NCBI RefSeq assembly: GCF_000424305.1
Contig: NZ_AUJQ01000013.1
Coordinates: forward strand, 1-50,648
From: Pseudobutyrivibrio ruminis AD2017
GTDB taxonomy: Bacteria > Bacillota > Clostridia > Lachnospirales > Lachnospiraceae
Length of the DNA stretch: 50,648 bases
Direction: 5' to 3'
Positions 42,292 through 50,648 of this stretch are shown piece by piece. Numbering within the stretch: the first letter of the stretch is position 1; each line of letters begins with the position of its first letter. The notes beneath the pieces were generated by a model. That model was not told the DNA's origin. It saw only the letters and a program-made list of their open reading frames with translations, and made no database searches. A program made the position numbers and the translations under genes.

Positions 42292-45200
42292 ATGGGAAAA
42301 AGATTAGTGAAAAGATTTTTTGCAGGAACCATAGCAGCCATTATGTTGACTGCTATGGTTCCTGTGTCTATATCTGAAAATATATTTGGCGGAATTGGAA
42401 AAGTAGAAGCTGCTAGTGTTTCATATATTCCAATGACTATTGCAAGCGGTTTTAATTCCGATGTAATTATGGATAGTGGTGAGACACTTAATAACCAGGC
42501 GGCAGCAGATCAGATGAACAATCTTTCCATTGGTGGTAACTGTTTCTATTCTGCTGGGTATAGCTCAACAGGTGGTCTTCCAGCTAACAAGATTGTCACA
42601 GATAAATCAGGTACTGTTTCAGGTTTGAGCTGGACACTTGGTGATTACAAATCTAATAATGATATGAGACTTTCACCTGGTTCATCGGGAACCTTTACAT
42701 TTAACACAGTTGGAGTTTATCAGAAGGTTTATTTTCTTGTAACAGCAGGTGGTATTCCAGGTAGCTCAGCTACTATGAATACAACAATTAATTATTCATC
42801 TGGTAGTGCAAGTACATCTAAATTTACCGTTGTAGATTGGTATTCAAGTACAAATTATGCTAATGCAACATTTAAACGTGTATCATCAGGAGAGGGGATT
42901 AACGGAAGTACTTCTGCAGGTCCATATTTTACACGTTGTGTTATGAATTTGGATACAACCAGACTTGTAAATAGTATCACTATTAAGAACACTGCCTCTT
43001 CAGGTATCATTAACGTATATGCGGTAACAGGTGTTACAGCTGCGGTATCTGCACCTACAAACCTTAAGCTTGAAGGATGTGCTGCACTTAATGCTACATG
43101 GGATGCAGTTACAGGTGCATCTTCATACAGAATTGATATTGCAAGGGATGCGAACTTTACACAAATCGTAGGTGATTATAATAACAAGACTGTTTCAACA
43201 AACTCTTGTCAGGTAAAGGGACTTTCAACTGGAGTTCAGTATTACGCCAGAGTAAGAGCTGTTGATAAGGATGGAGGACAGGGCCCATCTTCAGCAGTAG
43301 TAAATTGCAAGTCAGATTATTCATTTACTTATAAAGCTGCTGATAATAAATTTGAAGCAAACTGTACAATTGATGGTTGTGAATACGATAAAGACCATAA
43401 GATGCAGTATGAACTGAAGGCAGAGGATACTGTATATAACAGACAGCAAGTTCCTGCTATATTAGATAATTCAAACGCAAGCTTTTTTACAGCAGCTACA
43501 GGCTACACTGTTGGTGAAATTAATTATTACAAGACAAATACATACGGAAGCACAAGTGAATCTGGTGCGACTCCACTAGGAAAAAATGCACCAAGAGATG
43601 TTGGTTATTATTTTGCAAAGGTGACATTTTCAAAGGATAGCACAAGCTATTCAATCGTAAAGCCATATAAGATTTATCTTGAAGATGCAAACTTTGCTCA
43701 GGAAAAATTAAATAACGTATACAACGAAGAGGAGCAGTCTACAATCACAAAGGTAAAGGGTGATTCTGCAGTTTCTAATCTAAGAGTTGTACTTAATAAT
43801 TCAGCAGATCAGATTAAGATTTATAAGATTGCTGATATGTACTACAACAATAATAACAAGGATTATGATGACCTTACCTGGGATACAGATGCAGTTTCAG
43901 CATGGCTTGCAGCATCAAGCTACAGTAGTGATGACACATATAAGGCTCCTAAGAATATAGACAGTATGACATCGGCTCTGAAGAATGAGTTCTACAAGGA
44001 CATGCTTACTGAAGAGGTTATGGAAGCTACACTTGTAAGGGATACAACAGTGGCAGAGCTTATGAATGAAGGCGATGTTGTTAGCGCTCTTAACGAGAAA
44101 GATGGTAGCTACTATGCATACTTTAATGATATGAACTTTGGTAGATATATTATTGCCGCAACAAACAGTGGCGGTACTGCATATACACCAGTAGTTATCG
44201 ATATCATTCCTTATCAGAATGGTCCACATACAGATTGGTATGTAATCAGCGAGTTCACAGCTTACCTAAAGGAAGTTGTTGCAACTATAGATAAGAGCAT
44301 CAATGGTCATGATGTTTCTGATGCAGTAAATTATGGTGAAGTTGTAACCTTCAAGGTAGATGCAACTCTTCCATCTATGTATGGAGACCGTTCAACAGTT
44401 GGTACAGGTGGCCGTGAATACACATTGCAGATGATTGATACTATGAGCCAATCCTTTGCACTGACAAATGAAGAGCCATATTTGACATACAGCATCGATT
44501 CTGCAAATGTTCAATATGCTGATGTACCATTTGAGCTTGGAAGGGAATATTCATATTACGTATTTTCTGATTCAGCAGTTGCGAATGCAATTCCAATTAC
44601 AAAGGATAATGAAGCTGATTACAAGTACGATGCAGCTTCTAATCTGATTGGTAAATATGCAGTTCCTCAGACAGGAACACTTTATAGCATTAGTCATAGT
44701 GTAGACGATACAGGTATTACAGAAATAGTTGTAAACTTTAATGTTAGCGCGCTGAAGTCATATCTTAAAACACTTATGGCTACAGCGGGGGTATCACCTA
44801 GCGAAGTAACAGTATCACTTAATTACAAGGCTACAGTTACAGAGGTTGTAGAGGTAGGAACAGATAACAACACCAATACAGCTAAAATTGTATTTGAAAA
44901 GAGTACTGGAGAGATTGATAGCACAGAGGATGTTGTAAGAGGTTACACATACGCACTTCGTGTGATTAAGAAGGATGGAAAGGACGATTCTTTCTTAGCA
45001 GGTGCTCAGTTTAAGATTTATAAGGAAGGTGATGTATTCCTTAAGGCTGCAGATTCTGATACTTATGTATGGAAGATGAGAGTAGGCAGTGAGGATACAG
45101 AAGCTCCTGCAGATGTTGCAAATGTAGAAGAGGTGTTAACTACATTTGAAAATGACGGCCTTACAAGTAACTACTATGTTCTCACAGAAGAATATAATGA

Positions 45201-45711
45201 GGCTGGCACCACATCAGAAGGTGTTGAATACGCAGCTGGTGATACAGTTGTTAAGATATTCAATATATACACACAGGCTATTAATAACACAGCTGATAAT
45301 ACAGTAATATCAACAGGTGAGTTTGTATCAGTAGCCAATGCAAATGGTGTATTGCTTAGCGGATTAGCAGAAGGTAATTACATCATCGCTGAGACAAAGG
45401 CTCCTAGCGGATACAACGATTTAGCAGAAGATATAATGTTCTCAATCTTTAGAATGGATGATTCTGAGGCAGCCCAGTACTATCAGGGTAGCTTAAAGAA
45501 CTTCTATGAGATTGGTGATACTCCAGACACTAAGAAGCTTAACGAGAGCAGCACAGTTCTTCTTACAGTGCTTAACTACAAGGGACTTGTACTTCCTAGC
45601 ACTGGTGGAATGGGTACATTGATATTCACTATTATCGGTATAAGCATAATGGGATGTGTAATTGTATTGTTGATTACACGCAAGAAAAGAGATAGCAGCT
45701 ATTATATGTAA
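42292..45711 (+). CDS. LPSTG pilus protein with fibronectin type III domain
   Basis: The start at ATG 42292 follows GGAG and lies downstream of the inferred transcription start. The 1139-residue precursor has a signal peptide ending near VEAAS. About 35-250 form a beta-rich Ser/Thr/Gly-rich domain of unknown family. About 255-350 are a fibronectin type III domain (APTNLKLEG, YRIDIARD, VQYYARVRAVDKDG). Pilin domains follow: D1 (IKIYKIADMY), IIPYQNGPHTDWYV, D2 beginning TIDKSING and ending NTAKIVFE, and a CnaB-like domain with E-box ETKAPSGY (E1034). LPSTGG starts at 1101. Like the lectin adhesin it carries an N-terminal extra module, so it is a second candidate tip protein. Confidence 0.83.
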   Translation: MGKRLVKRFFAGTIAAIMLTAMVPVSISENIFGGIGKVEAASVSYIPMTIASGFNSDVIMDSGETLNNQAAADQMNNLSIGGNCFYSAGYSSTGGLPANKIVTDKSGTVSGLSWTLGDYKSNNDMRLSPGSSGTFTFNTVGVYQKVYFLVTAGGIPGSSATMNTTINYSSGSASTSKFTVVDWYSSTNYANATFKRVSSGEGINGSTSAGPYFTRCVMNLDTTRLVNSITIKNTASSGIINVYAVTGVTAAVSAPTNLKLEGCAALNATWDAVTGASSYRIDIARDANFTQIVGDYNNKTVSTNSCQVKGLSTGVQYYARVRAVDKDGGQGPSSAVVNCKSDYSFTYKAADNKFEANCTIDGCEYDKDHKMQYELKAEDTVYNRQQVPAILDNSNASFFTAATGYTVGEINYYKTNTYGSTSESGATPLGKNAPRDVGYYFAKVTFSKDSTSYSIVKPYKIYLEDANFAQEKLNNVYNEEEQSTITKVKGDSAVSNLRVVLNNSADQIKIYKIADMYYNNNNKDYDDLTWDTDAVSAWLAASSYSSDDTYKAPKNIDSMTSALKNEFYKDMLTEEVMEATLVRDTTVAELMNEGDVVSALNEKDGSYYAYFNDMNFGRYIIAATNSGGTAYTPVVIDIIPYQNGPHTDWYVISEFTAYLKEVVATIDKSINGHDVSDAVNYGEVVTFKVDATLPSMYGDRSTVGTGGREYTLQMIDTMSQSFALTNEEPYLTYSIDSANVQYADVPFELGREYSYYVFSDSAVANAIPITKDNEADYKYDAASNLIGKYAVPQTGTLYSISHSVDDTGITEIVVNFNVSALKSYLKTLMATAGVSPSEVTVSLNYKATVTEVVEVGTDNNTNTAKIVFEKSTGEIDSTEDVVRGYTYALRVIKKDGKDDSFLAGAQFKIYKEGDVFLKAADSDTYVWKMRVGSEDTEAPADVANVEEVLTTFENDGLTSNYYVLTEEYNEAGTTSEGVEYAAGDTVVKIFNIYTQAINNTADNTVISTGEFVSVANANGVLLSGLAEGNYIIAETKAPSGYNDLAEDIMFSIFRMDDSEAAQYYQGSLKNFYEIGDTPDTKKLNESSTVLLTVLNYKGLVLPSTGGMGTLIFTIIGISIMGCVIVLLITRKKRDSSYYM

Positions 45712-45733
45712 GTAAGCTGTTATGATATAGTCT

Positions 45734-45768
45734 AAAAAAGGAACGTTTATTGGAACGTTCCTTTTTTT
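45734..45768. terminator. Bidirectional terminator closing the pilus locus
   Basis: AAAAAAGGAACGTT (45734-45747) pairs with AACGTTCC (45754-45761) followed by TTTTTTT. It separates the Fn3 pilus gene from the converging repressor gene. Confidence 0.9.
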
Positions 45769-45776
45769 ATAAGAAG

Positions 45777-46757
45777 TTATACAGATTGATTTTTGATGAT
45801 TTCAAAGCCTAATTTCATGGCCTTGTCAGGGATGTCTGGGTTTAGGATTTTATCTAATAGGAAGGTGGCGCCTTCAATTCCGCATTCTCTATAGTAGAAA
45901 TGCACTGTAGTAAGACTAGGAGAAAGAATAGAAGATGGCTTGCTTTCTCCGAATCCAGCAACAGCAATATCATCAGGAATCTTTATTTTGTTTTCGTTTA
46001 GATATTTGATGGCACCTAGAGCTATGGTATCTGTGGCGCATAATATTGCATCTATATTTTTATTCTTGCCAAGAAGAGCTTTAGTATTTTTATAGCCGTT
46101 ATTCATATAAAAGTTACCGGTTTTGATTAGATCGATTGAAGGCTTGATCCCGTGCTTGTTAAGCGCATCGAGGAATCCATTCTTTCTATTTACGCCAACA
46201 GCCATATCCTTTTCAGTGACACCGATGTAGGCTATGTTTTTGTGGCCTTTACTTACAATGTAATCAGCTAATTCGTACGCTGCTGTGTAGTCATCATGGA
46301 AGATGCATGTGGAAATATCAGTCTGCTGTCCAAGGACTACATAGGGAATGGTAAGGTCCTTAAGAGCCTTCTTGTGTTTAGGGGTAAGGACTGTTCCAAG
46401 CAAGATGATGCCATCAACGATGTTCTGCTTGAATGTATTAATAAATTCTATTTCTTTTTCATCTTGGTTATCGGTGTTGGCTAAAAGCATTTGATAGCCT
46501 TTTTCGTTTAGGACTTCACCAATACCAGCTACGACCTGTGAAATGGAATCGGAATCTATTTTAGGAATAATGACTCCGATAATTTTAGTCTTTTTAGTTC
46601 GAAGGGTTTGGGCCTGGGTAGATGGAATGTATCCAGTCTCATCTATTACTTTGGCAATGGCCTGTCGCTTTTGTTCACTAAGGTATCCATTATTTAGATA
46701 TCTGGAAACCGCTGCAGGAGATACGCCTGCAAGCTTAGCAATTTGATTTATGTTCAT
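45777..46757 (-). CDS. scrR: LacI-family repressor of the sucrose genes
   Basis: The start at ATG 46757 follows TAGGAG; a longer frame upstream runs through the operators and is rejected. The product has 326 residues. The HTH MNINQIAKLAGVSPAAVSRYLNNGYLSEQKR is at 1-31 and the hinge at about 45-58; the periplasmic-binding-like effector domain covers about 60-326. It diverges from scrA. Palindromes of the LacI type (TGAAATCGATTTCA) lie in the gap on both genes' upstream sides, so it very likely represses both and responds to a sucrose-derived sugar. The symbol follows the context; the effector cannot be read from sequence. Confidence 0.88.
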   Translation of the reverse strand: MNINQIAKLAGVSPAAVSRYLNNGYLSEQKRQAIAKVIDETGYIPSTQAQTLRTKKTKIIGVIIPKIDSDSISQVVAGIGEVLNEKGYQMLLANTDNQDEKEIEFINTFKQNIVDGIILLGTVLTPKHKKALKDLTIPYVVLGQQTDISTCIFHDDYTAAYELADYIVSKGHKNIAYIGVTEKDMAVGVNRKNGFLDALNKHGIKPSIDLIKTGNFYMNNGYKNTKALLGKNKNIDAILCATDTIALGAIKYLNENKIKIPDDIAVAGFGESKPSSILSPSLTTVHFYYRECGIEGATFLLDKILNPDIPDKAMKLGFEIIKNQSV

Positions 46758-46778
46758 TGGTGTTCTCCTAAATAAAAT

Positions 46779-46945
46779 GAAATCGTTTTCACCATTATTA
46801 TATTTGTAAGAGGGAACTAAATCAATTTTTGCAGTATTTTTTGTGAAAAACATATAAATAATATATGAAATCGTTATCACACATTACTAATAGGAATTTT
46901 GCGTCATCCGTTATATAATGTCACCATGATATGAAATCGATTTCA
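46779..46945. promoter_or_regulatory. LacI-type operators between scrR and scrA
   Basis: TGAAATCGATTTCA (46932-46945, perfect palindrome), TGAAATCGTTATCA (46866-46879) and TGAAATCGTTTTCA (46779-46792). A weaker fourth site, TCAATCGATTTC, lies near 46953. A -10 for scrA, TATAAT, is at 46914-46919, directly before the perfect operator. Confidence 0.85.
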
Positions 46946-46990
46946 TACAAACTCAATCGATTTCTTTATTTAGTTATTAAAGGGAAATAG

Positions 46991-48868
<1,878 letters not shown>

Positions 48869-48884
48869 ATAAGGTGTTAATTAG

Positions 48885-50276
48885 ATGAGTTTAAACAATA
48901 AAAAATATTTAACTCCTAGATTTCATCTTTTCCCACAATCAGGCTGGCTTAATGACCCTAATGGTCTTTGCCAGCTTGATGGCATACATCACATATTTTT
49001 CCAGTATTCACCAGACTCACCTAAGGGCGGTGAAAAGGACTGGGGTCATTACTCCACAAAGGATTTCATCAACTATGAATTCTCAGGAGTATTTATGAAG
49101 CCCGATATGCCAGAGGATGTTAGTGGTGTTTATTCAGGATGTGCTTATGTAGAAGATGGCCAAATGTATATCTACTACACAGGCAACGTAAAGCATCCTG
49201 GAGATTACGACTACATCCTTGAGGGAAGAGAGAGCAATACAATATTAGTAACTAGCCAGGATGGAATAAAGGCCAGCGAAAAGAAAATATTGCTTAGAAG
49301 TCAGGATTACCCAGATAATCTTACTCTTCATGTTAGAGATCCAAAGGTATGGTGCCAGGATGGTACTTACTACATGGTACTTGGGGCAAGAAAAAAGAAT
49401 GACGAAGGCTGCGTTATCCTTTTCAAATCCCAGGATAAGATTAATTGGGAATTTAGTCACTTCATTGAAAAAGCAGACTTCGGTTACATGTGGGAATGCC
49501 CTGATTTATGTTATGTAGATGGCAAACAGTTCTTGTCAGTATCCCCTCAGGGATTGGAAGCGAAGGAGTATAGCAACCAGAATATGTATCAATCTGGTTA
49601 CTTTAATACCACTTCGGATTTATTGGCTGATGGCAAGGCTTTAGGCGAATTTACAGAATGGGATTTCGGGTTTGATTTCTATGCCCCACAGACATATGTA
49701 GATGAAAAGGGAAGAACAATCCTGATTGCATGGATGGGTATGCCTGATGCAGAATATGGTCACGACATTTCAGTAGAAGATGGATGGCAGCACATGTTGT
49801 CATTACCTCGTGAATTAGTCTTCGACAATAAGTCAGGAAAGATTCTTCAGAAGCCAGTGGCTGAAATCAAGGATTTGAGAGATAAAAAGATCGACATTAA
49901 GGACATTGCTGATGTAGAGACATACGAATTAGATATGTCTCAGTTTGGACAGGATGATTTTACTATCCAGTTCAACAAGGGCTTTGATGTCAAATACAAT
50001 AAGCTAGCCAATGATTTAGTATTTTCTTTTACAGACAAGGAGCTTGGAAGTAACAGAACAACTAGAAAGCTAAAGCTAGCTAATGGGGAGAAAATAGAAA
50101 GCATGAAGATTTTTGTTGATACATGCAGCATTGAAATCTTCATCAATGACGGTCTGTATACCTTTACTACAAAGTACTTTAAGGCGAAGGACGTTGAGAA
50201 TACACTTTCTATAGATGGAAAAATTGATAATATAGATGTCTATAGTCTTAAGCCGTTTAATGTAGTTTCTAAGTAA
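48885..50276 (+). CDS. scrB: Sucrose-6-phosphate hydrolase (GH32)
   Basis: The product has 463 residues, the usual length. GH32 motifs: the nucleophile block SGWLNDPNG (about 20-28), FFQYSPDSP (about 39-47), the transition-state stabiliser in HVRDPKVW (about 149-156), and the acid/base Glu in MWECPDL (about 203-209). The C-terminal beta-sandwich starts near 330. It splits sucrose 6-phosphate into glucose 6-phosphate and fructose. It starts 16 bp after scrA, so the two are cotranscribed. The ribosome site is weak (AAGG, 12 nt upstream). Confidence 0.93.
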   Translation: MSLNNKKYLTPRFHLFPQSGWLNDPNGLCQLDGIHHIFFQYSPDSPKGGEKDWGHYSTKDFINYEFSGVFMKPDMPEDVSGVYSGCAYVEDGQMYIYYTGNVKHPGDYDYILEGRESNTILVTSQDGIKASEKKILLRSQDYPDNLTLHVRDPKVWCQDGTYYMVLGARKKNDEGCVILFKSQDKINWEFSHFIEKADFGYMWECPDLCYVDGKQFLSVSPQGLEAKEYSNQNMYQSGYFNTTSDLLADGKALGEFTEWDFGFDFYAPQTYVDEKGRTILIAWMGMPDAEYGHDISVEDGWQHMLSLPRELVFDNKSGKILQKPVAEIKDLRDKKIDIKDIADVETYELDMSQFGQDDFTIQFNKGFDVKYNKLANDLVFSFTDKELGSNRTTRKLKLANGEKIESMKIFVDTCSIEIFINDGLYTFTTKYFKAKDVENTLSIDGKIDNIDVYSLKPFNVVSK

Positions 50277-50298
50277 TGGATTAGGATGACTAGTGTTA

Positions 50299-50384
50299 GA
50301 GATGGGAATATTTTCCCATCTCTCAGACTGTAGACAAAGAGGATGCTGCAAAACACCGTTTTGCAGCATCCTTTTCTTTTTTCT
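50299..50384 (+). terminator. Hairpin and strong terminator after scrB
   Basis: A first hairpin (GAGATGGGAA 50299-50308 with TTCCCATCTC 50313-50322) lacks a T run. The second, AGGATGCTGCAAAA (50340-50353) with TTTTGCAGCATCCT (50359-50372), is followed by a T-rich tail to 50384. Confidence 0.88.
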
Positions 50385-50422
50385 AAGATTAATTTTTGGT
50401 TTTTAGTTCAAAAGACCTATTT

Positions 50423-50648
50423 CTAGGCCATTTTCAATTCCCATTCTTGCTGTATTTTTGCAAGCTTCTTTAAATTCATACATGCAAAAGTAAGCGCAAC
50501 CTTCATTCTCATGCGCGCCTTGCCATACATCTGTGTATATCTGAAACCATGATTCTCTTTAGCTGTTCCAAATATTCTTTCTATGGTTTCTTTTCTATGG
50601 GAATATAATTCTTTCATTCCCTCAGTGTGTCTTATGTCTTCACATGCT
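50423..50648 (-). CDS. Transposase C-terminal end (IS1182-like), cut by the window edge
   Basis: The frame stays open to the right end of the window; 75 codons are visible, ending in TAG at 50423. The segment HRKETIERIFGTAKENHGFRY followed by GKARMRMKVALTFACMNLKKLA is the typical end of DDE transposases of the IS1182 group, with the catalytic Glu in the first half. The N-terminal majority and the right end of the element are outside. No inverted repeat of the element could be identified with confidence between the stop codon and the scrB terminator. Confidence 0.85.
   Translation of the reverse strand, partial: ACEDIRHTEGMKELYSHRKETIERIFGTAKENHGFRYTQMYGKARMRMKVALTFACMNLKKLAKIQQEWELKMA

Noticed and set aside
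46758-46880. N-terminal extension of the LacI repressor
   Set aside because: It would translate through two operator palindromes, whereas ATG 46757 has TAGGAG and starts a standard HTH.

Overview
The window is low-GC Firmicute DNA, most like Lachnospiraceae of the Butyrivibrio/Pseudobutyrivibrio type. That placement rests on gene content and protein style (LPXTG pilins, class C sortase, ThiSFGH, C_GCAxxG_C_C protein, LytS-type kinases), not on a marker gene. A Rep_3-type initiator, about 15 iterons and a ParA/ParB module show that the DNA belongs to a secondary replicon (plasmid, megaplasmid or chromid). The left edge looks like a promoter and leader of an rRNA operon reading out of the window. 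The right edge lies inside a transposase gene. Both ends are therefore at probable multicopy sequences, which suggests the window may be a complete assembly contig.

Layout. 1-402: rRNA-leader-like promoter on the minus strand, then a palindrome upstream of a ParB-like gene. 403-5370: two ParB-family proteins, ParA, a helix-turn-helix protein and the replication initiator, with several inverted repeats that could be centromere or operator sites. 5371-6473: iteron origin; the rep promoter overlaps an iteron and is followed by an inverted-repeat operator. 6474-10893: membrane diguanylate cyclase, a DUF4867-like protein, a small secreted orphan and a sodium:alanine/glycine symporter. 10894-14109: TPP riboswitch with transcription terminator controlling thiS-thiF-thiG-thiH. 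14116-15535: a 33-residue microprotein with a small HAD protein, a small membrane protein and a redox-type C_GCAxxG_C_C protein.

15541-45770 is the centrepiece, a roughly 30-kb pilus locus. It encodes a C-type-lectin adhesin with an LPSTG signal, a single pilin, a 1724-residue ORF that fuses two complete pilin precursors, an LPATG minor component and an Fn3-containing LPSTG adhesin. It also encodes a class C sortase with a long acidic cytoplasmic tail, a large membrane protein that joins a Cys-rich/beta-rich ectodomain to a second sortase domain, and a GH25 muramidase. Two tail-anchored coiled-coil proteins, a Ser/Thr/Gln-linker membrane protein, two LytS-type histidine kinases and one response regulator with a SARP-like output domain complete it. 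Five transcription units begin with the same promoter element: two TGTAAC hexamers 11 bp apart, about 8-10 bp before the -10. I infer that the SARP-like regulator binds it and that the locus is one regulon: sensing at the membrane, synthesis of shaft and tips, sortase assembly, and local wall remodelling.

45777-50276 is a sucrose module: LacI-family repressor, divergent scrA (EIIBCA) and scrB (GH32), with LacI-type palindromic operators between them. 50423-50648 is the C-terminal end of an IS1182-like transposase. No tRNA, CRISPR array or phage module was seen.
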